Shown here piece by piece: positions 51,335 to 59,723 of a stretch of 64,000 nucleotides of DNA. The stretch is from Phycicoccus sp. HDW14. Lineage in GTDB: Bacteria > Actinomycetota > Actinomycetes > Actinomycetales > Dermatophilaceae. Under the pieces are notes generated by a model. The model did not search any database. It saw nothing but the letters and a program-made list of their open reading frames with translations, and was not told the DNA's origin. The stretch is taken from the NCBI RefSeq assembly GCF_011383005.1, contig NZ_CP049935.1, positions 2,728,001 to 2,792,000 on the forward strand, written 5' to 3'. Positions within the stretch are counted from its first letter, which is position 1, and every line of letters begins with the position of its first letter. A program made the position numbers and the translations under genes.

Positions 51335-51441
51335 CCGCCAGGAAGGCCTCCTGGTGGCGGAACCGGGGCTCCCACCCCCACCACCCCGCCAGGAAGGCTT
51401 CCTGGTGGCGGAACCGGGGCCCCGCCCACCACCGGGCGGGG
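51335..51441. repeat. Tandem 35-bp repeats and hairpin between fliL and fliM
   Basis: 35-base copies at 51335-51369 and 51386-51420 differ at one base; each contains CCAGGA...TCCTGG arms. Directly beside them GCCCCGCCC (51418-51426) pairs with GGGCGGGGC (51433-51441). Set in the only long gap between fliL and fliM, they could attenuate or split the transcript. Confidence 0.8.
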
Positions 51442-51445
51442 CTCG

Positions 51446-51907
51446 CTACTGCATGACGAACTCGGTGACGTAGACGTCGATGACGTCGCCGTCGTAGCGC
51501 TTCTCGACCTCGGTGGTCAGGGCGGAGATCGCGGCGGCCCGCTGCTTCGGCACGAGCATCTGGTCGTAGGTGTGCTGCCCGAGGATGCTGATCGCGGCGT
51601 CGCGCGCCTTGGCCCCGTTGACGCCGTCGCTGCCGGCGGCCGCGTTGGCCTCCTCGGTCACCTCGAGGGAGAGCCCGATCTTCAGGTAGCGCCCGTCGGA
51701 GAGGTTGAGGGTCATCGCGTCGAGGTCGACCACGGGGCCGCTCTCGACGACCGGCTCGGCCGCGGCGTCGCCGGAGGAGCCCTTGAGGAAGTACCAGCCG
51801 CCCCCGCCCGCCAAGGCGAGCACGACGACGATGACGAGCAGCAGCGGCTTCTTCTTCTTGGCCGGCTCGGCGTGCGCGGCGGGCGCGGCAGCGGTGGCGG
51901 TGCTCAT
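51446..51907 (-). CDS. fliL: Flagellar stator-associated protein FliL
   Basis: 153 residues. Single N-terminal helix ([25 protein letters not shown]) and an external domain with [13 protein letters not shown] and a C-terminal [16 protein letters not shown], as in FliL. FliL surrounds stator units and stabilises them at high load. Start overlaps the motB stop (ATGA). Confidence 0.95.
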   Translation of the reverse strand: MSTATAAAPAAHAEPAKKKKPLLLVIVVVLALAGGGGWYFLKGSSGDAAAEPVVESGPVVDLDAMTLNLSDGRYLKIGLSLEVTEEANAAAGSDGVNGAKARDAAISILGQHTYDQMLVPKQRAAAISALTTEVEKRYDGDVIDVYVTEFVMQ

Positions 51908-52808
51908 CGGGAGCCTCCTGAGGGGGACGCGGACTGCGTGGACGGGGTGGACGTGGAGGAGACGCTGGCCGCGACCGACGTCGAGGGGTCGGTGGAGTGG
52001 ACGACGACGGCCACGCGGCGGTTGCGGGCCCGGCCGCTCGTCGTGTCGTTGGTGGCCAGCGGTCGCTGGTCGGCGTACCCGGCGGCCGAGAGGCGCGAGC
52101 CGGCGACGTGCTGGGAGAGGAGGAACTGCAGGACGGTCGTCGCGCGGGCGGTCGACAGCTCCCAGTTGGAGCGGTAGAGCCCCCGGCCGGGACGTTGTCG
52201 GTGTGGCCCTCGACGGTCAGCTGGTTCTCCAGCGAGCGCAGCGTCGGCGCCACCGCCGAGAGGACCTTGCGGCCCTCCGGCATCAGGCTCGCCTCACCGG
52301 CGTCGAAGAGCACCCGGTCGGAGACGATGTCGACGACGAGCCCGTCGTCGCGCAGCTCGAAGTGCACCGCGTCCTGCAGGCCCTTGGCGCTCAGCGCCTT
52401 GGTCAGCTTGGTGCGCACCTCCGTCAGCTGGTCGCGGGCGGTCTTGTCGCCGCTGCCCGACCCCGTGCCACCCGAGGCCCGGGTCGTCGGCTGGGTGACG
52501 ATGTCGCTGGTCACCTGGGGCGCGACGGGGGCGATGGCCTGGATGGCGGAGTCGACCGAGGTGCCGTCGAGGATGCCCTGGGTGTGGTTGGTGATGGCCG
52601 GGGCGCCGAAGTCCTGCTGGAGGCCCGAGGAGAGGGCGAGCAGCTTCTGCTGGTCCACCTGGCTGATCGCGAAGAGGACGATGAACAGGGCCATGAGCAG
52701 CGTGATCATGTCGGCGTAGCTGAGCAGCCAGCGCTCGGCGTTCTCGTGCCCGCCCTCGTGCTCCTCCTCGTGCTGGCGTCGCCGGCCCGAGGGGCCGGGG
52801 CCGCTCAC
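51904..52808 (-). CDS. motB: Flagellar stator protein MotB (single-base deletion at 52180-52184)
   Basis: Corrected product about 301 residues. The membrane helix [26 protein letters not shown] contains the proton-channel aspartate (about residue 33). The C-terminal OmpA-like peptidoglycan-binding domain has [12 protein letters not shown]; one extra base in the C5 run at 52180-52184 (+ strand) gives [21 protein letters not shown] and later [11 protein letters not shown], its expected continuation. MotB anchors the stator to the wall. Overlaps motA by four bases. Confidence 0.94.
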
Positions 52809-53572
52809 GCCGCGTCCTCGAGCGGGGCGTCACCGGCGATGACGGCGCGCAGCCGCTTCTCGACGACGCGGGGGCTGGTGCCGGCCTGGATGGACATGAC
52901 GCCCTCGAGGACCATCTCGAGGTGCGCGACCTCGGCCTCGCTGATCCGCTTGAGCTTGCTGGAGAACGGGAGCCACATGACGTTGGCGCTCATGACGCCC
53001 CAGAGCGTCGCGACGAACGCGCCGGCGATGAGGTGGCCGAGCTCCTCGGGCTTGTCGAGGTTGGACAGCACGTGGATGAGGCCGATGACGGTGCCGATGA
53101 TGCCGATCGTCGGGGCGTAGCCGCCCATGTCGGCGAAGAACTTGATGCCGAGGTGGTCGGTCTTCTTCCGGGTCTTGATCCGGGCGGCGAGGACGTCGTA
53201 GATCTCGTCGGCGTCGGTGCCGTCGACGGTCATCTCCAGGCCCTCGCGCAGGAACGGGTCCTCGGCGCTGCGGGCCTTCTCCTCGAGGGCGAGCAGGCCC
53301 TCGCGGCGGGCGATGTCGGCCAGGGCGATGAGCTCGGCGACGGCCTCGTCGCTCTTCGGGGCCTTGGCGGTGAAGGCCTTCATGAGCTGCTTGACGATGA
53401 CCATGACGTCGGAGAGGTAGCCACCGGAGACGGCGGCGCCGATGCTGCCGACGAAGACGAGGATGATCGGGGGGATCAGGATGATCGAGGTGGGCGAGGC
53501 CCCCTCCATGACGAGGGAGGCGAAGACCGCACCGAAGACGAGGACGACCCCGCCGATGGTCGCGAGCTCCAT
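52805..53572 (-). CDS. motA: Flagellar stator protein MotA
   Basis: 255 residues, four helices: IGGVVLVFGAVFASLVMEG, then IILIPPIILVFVGSIGAAVSGGYLSDV, GYAPTIGIIGTVIGLIHVLSNLDKPEELGHLIAGAFVATLWGVMSANVMWLPF. The conserved prolines near the second pair of helices and the charged cytoplasmic loop (REGLLALEEKARSAEDPFLREGLEM) fit MotA. Forms the ion channel with MotB. Confidence 0.95.
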   Translation of the reverse strand: MELATIGGVVLVFGAVFASLVMEGASPTSIILIPPIILVFVGSIGAAVSGGYLSDVMVIVKQLMKAFTAKAPKSDEAVAELIALADIARREGLLALEEKARSAEDPFLREGLEMTVDGTDADEIYDVLAARIKTRKKTDHLGIKFFADMGGYAPTIGIIGTVIGLIHVLSNLDKPEELGHLIAGAFVATLWGVMSANVMWLPFSSKLKRISEAEVAHLEMVLEGVMSIQAGTSPRVVEKRLRAVIAGDAPLEDAA

Positions 53573-53573
53573 G

Positions 53574-53843
53574 TCAGTCCTCCATGCCCCGGACGGCCCG
53601 GAGGGCGGCGCGGCCGGCGCTCGGGCGGGACCCGGGCTGGCCGGTCCCGGACTCCTCGGCGGCGGTGAGGACGGATGCGCGGGCGTCGCGCATGAGCGCG
53701 ACGACGTCGTCCAGGCTCTCCTGCACGACGTAGCGGGACCCCGTGACGAGGAGGACGACCGTGTCGGGCGTCTCGTCGACGCGCTCGATGAGGTCGGGGT
53801 TGAGCCCGAAGCGCGTGCCGTTGCGGCGGGTGAGGATGATCAT
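53574..53843 (-). CDS. flbD: Flagellar protein FlbD
   Basis: 89 residues starting MIILTRRNGTRFGLNPDLIERVDETPDTVVLLVTGSRYVVQESLDDVVALM, the whole conserved FlbD domain. A C-terminal tail follows. FlbD is a small cytosolic flagellar protein of unclear biochemical role. The frame is open back to an ATG at 54053, adding about 70 residues with a short hydrophobic stretch; I favour the internal start because it matches the family. Confidence 0.85.
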   Translation of the reverse strand: MIILTRRNGTRFGLNPDLIERVDETPDTVVLLVTGSRYVVQESLDDVVALMRDARASVLTAAEESGTGQPGSRPSAGRAALRAVRGMED

Positions 53844-54006
53844 GGGGTCGGGTCCGTCCTGGGTGATCTGCGCACGCCGTCCGTGACGTGTCGAGGTACT
53901 CATCGGCAGGCGGGCCCAGGACTTGAGGCCCACGGCGAGCCCGACGGCCGCCACGACGGCCCCCTCCCCCACCGCGTCGCCCGGTCCCGGGCCGGCGGCA
54001 GGCGGG

Positions 54007-54039
54007 CACGGGCCCGCCCCGGTGGGGGGCGGGCCCGTG
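54007..54039. terminator. 14-bp GC hairpin between flgE and flbD
   Basis: CACGGGCCCGCCCC (54007-54020) pairs perfectly with GGGGCGGGCCCGTG (54026-54039), 5-base loop, 29 bases past the flgE stop. Possible attenuator separating hook genes from motor genes. Confidence 0.6.
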
Positions 54040-54067
54040 GGCTCGTCGGACATGGGTTCTGCTCCGG

Positions 54068-55294
54068 TCAGCGCTTGAGGTTGACGAGGTCCTGGAGGAT
54101 CTCGTCGGAGGCGCTGACGACGCGCGAGTTGGCCTGGAAGCCGCGCTGGATCATCACGAGGTTGGTGAACTCCTGGGCGAGGTCGACGTTGCTCATCTCG
54201 AGCCGGCCGGCCGCGATCGAGCCGCGCCCGCCGGTGCCCGGCACGCCGATGGCCGGCTGGCCCGAGGCGGCCGAGGCGCGGAAGGAGGAGTCGCCGGCCT
54301 TCTCGAGGCCCTCGGGGTTGCCGAAGTAGGCCAGGGCCACCTGCCCGAGGGACTGGGTGCGCCCGTTGGAGAACGAGCCGGTGATGACGCCGTCGGCGCC
54401 GACGCCCCAGCTCTGCAGCTGGCCGGCCGCGGAGCCGTCCTGGCCGCGCAGTGTGGCGGTGCTCGCCCCGGCGTACTGGGTGAGCGGGGTGCCGTCGCCG
54501 GCGAGGTTGATCGACACGTCGCCCGGGAAGACGAACCCGGCCGCGGCGAGGGAGGCGTTGGTCATCGCGACCGAGCCGGGCGTGAAGGCCATCGTCGTCG
54601 AGTTCCACGCCAGGGTGGCCGAGCCGACGGTGGTCGTCGCGCCGCCCGAGCCGGTGACGGTGGCGGCGGCGGTCCAGGTGTCCGTGCCGGTCTTCGTGTA
54701 GGTGAGGGTGACCGGGATGCTGCGGCCGGTCTGGTCGAAGACGTCGATGCCGTTGACGACCGTGGCGCCGATGGCGGCGTCGGCCGACAGGTTGCCGCCG
54801 GCGTCGACCGACGAGCTCGGCGTCGGGGCCATGATGAGGCCGGTCGGGACGCGCAGGCCGGTCATCGAGGTCCCCGTGTTGATGACGCCGTCGACGGCCA
54901 GCCAGCCCTGCACCACACCGCCGCTCGGCGAGGTGAGGTTGCCCTGGCCGTCGAGCGAGAAGGCGCCGGCGCGGGAGTAGACGTTGCCGCCGGCCTGCTG
55001 GACGACGAAGAAGCCGTCGCCGGAGATCATCAGGTCGCTCGGGCGGTTGGTCGTCTGCGCGCTGCCCTGGCTGAAGTTCGTCGCGATGCCGGCGACCTGC
55101 ACTCCGAGGCCGACCTGGGCCGGGTTGACCCCGCCGCCGCCGGCCCGCAGCGCCTGGCTGAGGGTGTCCTGGAACTGGGTCTGGCTCGACTTGAAGCCCG
55201 CGGTGTTGACGTTGGCGATGTTGTTGCCGATGACGTCCATCGCGGTCTGGTGGCTACGCATGCCGGTGACGGCGGAGAAGAGCGAACGGAGCAT
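54068..55294 (-). CDS. flgE: Flagellar hook protein FlgE
   Basis: 408 residues. N-terminal rod/hook signature MLRSLFSAVTGMRSHQTAMDVIGNNIANVNTAGFKSSQTQFQDTLSQ, central FlgE domain (GDGFFVVQQAGGNVYSRAGAFSLDGQGNL) and C-terminal D0 helix (MSNVDLAQEFTNLVMIQRGFQANSRVVSASDEILQDLVNLKR). It polymerises into the hook. Confidence 0.97.
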   Translation of the reverse strand: MLRSLFSAVTGMRSHQTAMDVIGNNIANVNTAGFKSSQTQFQDTLSQALRAGGGGVNPAQVGLGVQVAGIATNFSQGSAQTTNRPSDLMISGDGFFVVQQAGGNVYSRAGAFSLDGQGNLTSPSGGVVQGWLAVDGVINTGTSMTGLRVPTGLIMAPTPSSSVDAGGNLSADAAIGATVVNGIDVFDQTGRSIPVTLTYTKTGTDTWTAAATVTGSGGATTTVGSATLAWNSTTMAFTPGSVAMTNASLAAAGFVFPGDVSINLAGDGTPLTQYAGASTATLRGQDGSAAGQLQSWGVGADGVITGSFSNGRTQSLGQVALAYFGNPEGLEKAGDSSFRASAASGQPAIGVPGTGGRGSIAAGRLEMSNVDLAQEFTNLVMIQRGFQANSRVVSASDEILQDLVNLKR

Positions 55295-55357
55295 GGTGGG
55301 TCCTTCGGGGTGAGGGGTTCGAGGGTCTGGTGGGTGCGGGGTGCCGTGGGGCGGAGG

Positions 55358-55789
55358 TCAGGCCGCGCCGTGCTGGCTGACGCGGGAGACGACGGAGAGG
55401 GAGACCTCGTCCTTGCCGACGACGAGCCGCGGGCCGGTGGCATCGAGCTTGACGCCGGTGACCGTGCCGGTCTTCGTGACGCCGTCGACGGTCCAGGTGA
55501 CGTCCTGCCCGACGAGGGACAGGGCGCTCATGCTGTTCTGGTTGCCGATGATCGCCGCGTTCTGGGTGACGAGCTGGTTGACGCTCTCGACCATCTGCAT
55601 CTGCGCGGTCTGGGCCATGAAGGCCGCGCTGTCCATCGGCTTGCTCGGGTCCTGGTACCTCAGCTGGGCGACGAGCAGCTTGAGGAAGGCGTCCGTGCCG
55701 ATCGCCGAGCCTCCCGTCGAGGTGGGGGCGGCGGCGGCGCTCGCTGCCGCGGCCGCCGCCGCGGTGGCGCCGGTGTTGATCGTGGTCAT
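55358..55789 (-). CDS. flgD: Flagellar hook-capping protein FlgD
   Basis: 143 residues, the short FlgD type. Core is GTDAFLKLLVAQLRYQDPSKPMDSAAFMAQTAQMQMVESVNQLV (about 31-74), the FlgD N-terminal signature, followed by a small beta domain (VGQDVTWTVDGVTKTGTVTGVKL). It caps the growing hook. Confidence 0.95.
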   Translation of the reverse strand: MTTINTGATAAAAAAASAAAAPTSTGGSAIGTDAFLKLLVAQLRYQDPSKPMDSAAFMAQTAQMQMVESVNQLVTQNAAIIGNQNSMSALSLVGQDVTWTVDGVTKTGTVTGVKLDATGPRLVVGKDEVSLSVVSRVSQHGAA

Positions 55790-55793
55790 CGGG

Positions 55794-56966
55794 TCACATC
55801 CTCAGGTCGAGTCGGGTGTCGGGTCGGTGGGTCGTGCGGTGCGGCGCCGGGGTGACCGGCGGCGCGGGTCCGTGGCGGGAGCCGGACCGCTCGGCCGGGA
55901 CCGCGAGGCGCTGACGCTCCTCCGGGCCCGGGCCGGGCTGCTGCTGGCGGGGCTCTCCCCCGGTGGCCACGTCGAGGTGGGTGGCCCGCAGGCCGACGTC
56001 CTCGAGCTGGGTCCGCAGCTGGCCGAGCCCGTCGCGCAGGGCCTCGCGGGTGCCGGCGTCGGCGGCCACGAGGTGCATCCGCACCTCGTCGCCCGAGACG
56101 CTGAGGCGGACGTGGACCGCGCCGAGGCCCTCGGGGTCGAGGCGCACGGTGAGCTGGTGGGTGCCGTCCGGGCCGGTGAGCAGCGGCGTGACGGCCGTGA
56201 CCACCTGGGTGAAAAGGGGGGTCGGCGCGGCGGCCGGGGCCGTCGGGGCGGTGGGCGCGACGGGGGCGGCCGGGGCGGCGGCCTGCGGCTGGGCGACGGC
56301 CTGCAGCGGGGTGGCTGGCGTCGCGGGACCCTCCGCCTGGGGCACCGGGTTCGTCGGGTTCGCCTGTGCCGCAGCCGTCTCGGCGGAGACGGTCCCGACG
56401 CCCGGCGCGGCCACGACGGTGGGGGCACCCTCGGGCCGGGGCACGTGCGCGACGTGGACCGGACCGGCCTGGGCCGGGTTCGCGGGACTCCCGGCGGGCG
56501 CCGGGCTGTCGGGCGCGGAGGGCGCGGGCCGTCCGGTCGTCGGCGCCGGTGCGGGCGTCGTCGGCTCGCGCGCGGCGATGCCTGCCGGTGCGCCGGCAGC
56601 GTCGGGGACCGACGTGTCCGACGACCCCTGACCACCGGGGGCGCCGGCGGCAGGGGCGGTCGCGGGCGGGGTCACGAGGGGCGGCACGGGCAGGACCGGC
56701 GCGGGGTCGGTCGCCGGGGCGGCGGTCGGGTCGGTCGCCTGGGCGGTGCCCGGGTCGGACGGATGCGCGGCGTCGGCCGGGCGGTCCGCGGTGTCGGTCG
56801 GCGCGTCGCCGGCCGGGTCGGACGTGCCGTCACCGGACGCGGTGGCGTCGGGTCCGGACTGCGCGCGCAGGACCTGCTCGAAGGCGTCGCCGGAGCCGGC
56901 GGGGCGCGACGGGCGACCCGGGGCGGCGACGGCCGGCGGGGCGGCGGGCACGACGGCGGTGGTCAT
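55794..56966 (-). CDS. fliK: Flagellar hook-length control protein FliK
   Basis: 390 residues, mostly low-complexity Ala/Pro/Thr sequence as in other FliK rulers. The conserved C-terminal Flg_hook domain is HQLTVRLDPEGLGAVHVRLSVSGDEVRMHLVAADAGTREALRDGLGQLRTQLEDVGLRATHLDV (about 268-331). A basic/Gln-rich tail follows. Measures the hook and triggers the FlhB switch. Its start overlaps the peptidoglycan hydrolase stop by one base. Confidence 0.9.
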   Translation of the reverse strand: MTTAVVPAAPPAVAAPGRPSRPAGSGDAFEQVLRAQSGPDATASGDGTSDPAGDAPTDTADRPADAAHPSDPGTAQATDPTAAPATDPAPVLPVPPLVTPPATAPAAGAPGGQGSSDTSVPDAAGAPAGIAAREPTTPAPAPTTGRPAPSAPDSPAPAGSPANPAQAGPVHVAHVPRPEGAPTVVAAPGVGTVSAETAAAQANPTNPVPQAEGPATPATPLQAVAQPQAAAPAAPVAPTAPTAPAAAPTPLFTQVVTAVTPLLTGPDGTHQLTVRLDPEGLGAVHVRLSVSGDEVRMHLVAADAGTREALRDGLGQLRTQLEDVGLRATHLDVATGGEPRQQQPGPGPEERQRLAVPAERSGSRHGPAPPVTPAPHRTTHRPDTRLDLRM

Positions 56967-57991
56967 CAGCTGGCTCCCATCGACCCGAGCACGCGGCGCA
57001 CGTACTGCTGGGTCTCGGTGTAGGGCGGGACGCCGCCGTAGCGCTGCACGGCACCGGCCCCGGCGTTGTAGGCGGCGACCGCGAGGCCGACCGAGCCGAA
57101 CCGGTGCAGGTCGCGGGCGAGCATCCGGGCGGCACCGTCGACGGCCTGGGCGGGGACCATCGGGTCGACGCCGAGACCGCGCGCCGTGGCGGGCATCAGC
57201 TGCATGAGCCCGCGGGCGCCGGCCGGGCTGACGGCGCCGGTGTCGAAGCCGCTCTCGGCCTTCGCGACGGCGGCCAGCAGCCCCTGGGGGAGGCCGTACC
57301 GCGCTGTGGCAGAGGCGAAGAGGTTCTGGAGTGCGGCCGGTGCGCCGGAAGCAGACGCCCCGGCGAGCCCGGAGACACCGGTCAGCCCCGAGGCGCCGAT
57401 CGGCGCGGAGACCCCGGTCTCGACGCTCGCCCCGATCCGGCGGATGGCGCTCGGGGTCTTGTAGACGTCCTGGATCTTGACGACGTCACCGGCCTTCGGG
57501 GCGGCGATCATCTTGCCGTCGCCGAGGTAGATGGCGATGTGCGTCACCGGCGAGTTGAAGGCGAGCAGGTCGCCCGGCTGGGCGTGGGCGAGGTCGGGCA
57601 CGGCGGTCCCCATCCGGGCCTGGTCGGCAGCGACGCGCGGCAGGTGGACGCCCACGTCGGCGTAGGCCCGCTGGACGAGGCCGGAGCAGTCGAGACCGGT
57701 CCGCGGGTTCGTGCCGCCCCAGACGTAGGGGACGCCGAGGTACTGCGAGGCGGCCGCGACGGCGCGCGACCCGACGTCGCTCCCCCCTGCGCCCGCGAGC
57801 AGGCCGCTGTCCGAGGTGGCGCCGGTGCCCTCGAGGGCGGAGCCGTAGACGCTGTCGAAGGAGGTGCCTGTGGCGCCGGTCGGCGAGCCGGTGGCGGCAC
57901 GGGTGGCGGTGCCGGACACCGAGGCGATGGTCGACTGGATGGCGGCCATCCGGGCGAGGAGGGCGGCAGGGCCGGAGGTCTCGACGCTCAT
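56966..57991 (-). CDS. Fused NlpC/P60 peptidase and lytic transglycosylase of the flagellar operon
   Basis: 341 residues from ATG at 57991. The first half holds an NlpC/P60 domain: YLGVPYVWGGTNPRTGLDCSGLVQRAYADVGVHLPRVAADQA (about 86-127), with the catalytic Cys in LDCSGL and His in VTHIAIYLGDGKMI. After a Gly/Ala linker with a short repeat (ASGLTGVSGLAGASASGAP) comes an SLT lytic transglycosylase, Glu in LLAAVAKAESGFDTGAVSPAGARGLMQLMP and AAYNAGAGAV. No signal peptide is seen, so export through the flagellar apparatus, like FlgJ, is plausible. Takes the place of FlgJ in this operon. Confidence 0.9.
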   Translation of the reverse strand: MSVETSGPAALLARMAAIQSTIASVSGTATRAATGSPTGATGTSFDSVYGSALEGTGATSDSGLLAGAGGSDVGSRAVAAASQYLGVPYVWGGTNPRTGLDCSGLVQRAYADVGVHLPRVAADQARMGTAVPDLAHAQPGDLLAFNSPVTHIAIYLGDGKMIAAPKAGDVVKIQDVYKTPSAIRRIGASVETGVSAPIGASGLTGVSGLAGASASGAPAALQNLFASATARYGLPQGLLAAVAKAESGFDTGAVSPAGARGLMQLMPATARGLGVDPMVPAQAVDGAARMLARDLHRFGSVGLAVAAYNAGAGAVQRYGGVPPYTETQQYVRRVLGSMGAS

Positions 57992-58425
57992 CGCTCCCCC
58001 TCCCCCTTCCTGGCCCGGCCGGACTCCTCGGCCACGGCCTGGTCGGCGGCGAGCAGCTCGAGCCGACGCTCCTCGGCGGCCCGCTCGAGCACCCGCTCGA
58101 GGCCCGAGGTCCGGGTGCGGGCCTCGGCGAGCAGCGCGCGCGAGCGCTCGGTCTCGCCCTCGGCGAGCGCGTGCTCGCCGGCGGCCGCGGACACCCCGTC
58201 GGCGCGGCGGGTCTCGGCCTGCCGGGTCGCGAGGAAGGTCGCCGTGTCGAGCGGGACCCCGACGCCGCAGACGTCGCGGGCGCCGTAGCGGGCGGCGGCC
58301 TCGGCGGCGGCCTCGGCGGCCCGGCCCTGGGCGGCGGCGGCGCGGGCGAGGTCGCCGCGGCGCTGCTCCTCCTGGATGGTCCGGACGCGCAGCACGGTCG
58401 CGAGGCGGTCGGTGCGGGCGCTCAC
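57988..58425 (-). CDS. fliJ: Flagellar export protein FliJ
   Basis: 145 residues from GTG at 58425, overlapping the fliI stop (GTGA). Almost entirely helical and charged (RLATVLRVRTIQEEQRRGDLARAAAAQGRAAEAAAEAAARYG; ERSRALLAEARTRTSGLERVLERAAEERRLELL), as expected for the coiled-coil FliJ stalk. Weak sequence conservation; assignment rests on length, composition and position after fliI. Confidence 0.8.
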   Translation of the reverse strand: MSARTDRLATVLRVRTIQEEQRRGDLARAAAAQGRAAEAAAEAAARYGARDVCGVGVPLDTATFLATRQAETRRADGVSAAAGEHALAEGETERSRALLAEARTRTSGLERVLERAAEERRLELLAADQAVAEESGRARKGEGER

Positions 58426-59723
58426 AGGGCACCGGCCAGGGCGGCGAGCGAGGACCAGCTGTCGCGGGCGTCGGCGACGTCGTCGAGGTCCTGGCGCAGG
58501 AAGCCGTCGATGGCCCCGCTCTGCGCCAGCGCCCGGTCGACCAGCGGGTTCGTGCCGGCGACGTAGGCGCCGATCTCGACGAGGTCCTTGGCGTCGCGGC
58601 GGGCCGCGAGCAGGCTGCGCAGGGTGCCGGCGGCGGCGCGCTGGGCCGGGTCGGTGAGCGCCCGGTTGGCGCGCGACACGGACTCGAGCACGTCGATGCA
58701 CGGGTAGTGCCCGGACGTCGCGAGCCGCCGGTCGAGGACCACGTGGCCGTCGAGGATGGAGCGCACGGCGTCGGCGATCGGGTCGTTCATGTCGTCGCCC
58801 TCGACGAGGACGGTGTACAGGCCGGTGATGCTGCCGCGCTCGGCGGTGCCGGCGCGCTCGAGCAGGCGGGGCAGCACCCCGAAGACCGACGGCGGGTAGC
58901 CGCGCGTCGTCGGGGGCTCGCCCGCCGCCAGGCCGACCTCGCGCTGGGCCATCGCGACGCGGGTGACGCTGTCCATCGCGAGGAGGACGTCGCGGCCCTG
59001 GTCGCGGAACCACTCGGCGATGCGGGTGGCGGTCGAGGCGGCGTGCAGGCGCACCAGTGCCGGCTCGTCGGACGTGGCGACGACGACGACGGCGCGGGCC
59101 AGGCCCTCCGGACCGAGGTCGTGCTCGACGAACTCGCGCACCTCGCGGCCACGCTCGCCGACGAGGGCGAGGACGGTGACCGGGGCGTCGGTGCCGCGCA
59201 CGATCATCGACAGCAGGCTCGACTTGCCGACGCCCGAGCCGGCGAAGATGCCCATCCGCTGGCCCCGGCCGCACGGCACGAGGGTGTCCATCGCGCGGAT
59301 GCCCAGGCCGAGCTGGGTGGTGATGCGCTCGCGGGTCATGGCCGGCGGCGGGGTGCCGTCCGAGCCGACCCACGAGACGCCGACGAGCGGCGGCCCGCCG
59401 TCGATCGGGCGCCCGAGGGCGTCGACGACGCGGCCCACGAGGCCGTCGCCGACGGGGACGCGCAGCGGCCCACCGGTGGCCTCGACCCGGTCGCCGACGC
59501 GCACGCCGCGCAACTCACCGACCGGCATGCACCGGGCCGAGCCGTCGTCGAGGGCGACGACCTCGGCGAGGATCGTCCCGCGCTCGCCGACGACGCGCAC
59601 GGCCTCGCCGACGGCGACGTCGAGGCCGCTGACCTCGAGGCCGACCCCGATGGCGCGGGTGACCCGGCCGGTGACGCGCGGGCGGGCCGCGGCGACGAGC
59701 TCGTCGTGCAGGGTGGTGCTCAT
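58422..59723 (-). CDS. fliI: Flagellar export ATPase FliI
   Basis: 433 residues. Walker A is GIFAGSGVGKSSLLSMI (about 159-175), Walker B LLAMDSVTRVAMAQRE, with the FliI/ATP-synthase beta-like segment GLAAGEPPTTRGYPPSVFGVLPRLLERAG. Hexameric ATPase that unfolds and feeds substrates to the gate. Start overlaps the fliH stop. Confidence 0.97.
   Translation of the reverse strand: MSTTLHDELVAAARPRVTGRVTRAIGVGLEVSGLDVAVGEAVRVVGERGTILAEVVALDDGSARCMPVGELRGVRVGDRVEATGGPLRVPVGDGLVGRVVDALGRPIDGGPPLVGVSWVGSDGTPPPAMTRERITTQLGLGIRAMDTLVPCGRGQRMGIFAGSGVGKSSLLSMIVRGTDAPVTVLALVGERGREVREFVEHDLGPEGLARAVVVVATSDEPALVRLHAASTATRIAEWFRDQGRDVLLAMDSVTRVAMAQREVGLAAGEPPTTRGYPPSVFGVLPRLLERAGTAERGSITGLYTVLVEGDDMNDPIADAVRSILDGHVVLDRRLATSGHYPCIDVLESVSRANRALTDPAQRAAAGTLRSLLAARRDAKDLVEIGAYVAGTNPLVDRALAQSGAIDGFLRQDLDDVADARDSWSSLAALAGAL

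Noticed and set aside
51335..51420. Possible CRISPR array
   Set aside because: Only two repeats with a 16-base gap and no cas genes anywhere in the window.
52805..53572. Programmed frameshifting in the stator or export genes
   Set aside because: The breaks in motB and flhB lack slippery-site and stem arrangements specific to them and share the G/C-run pattern with unrelated genes.
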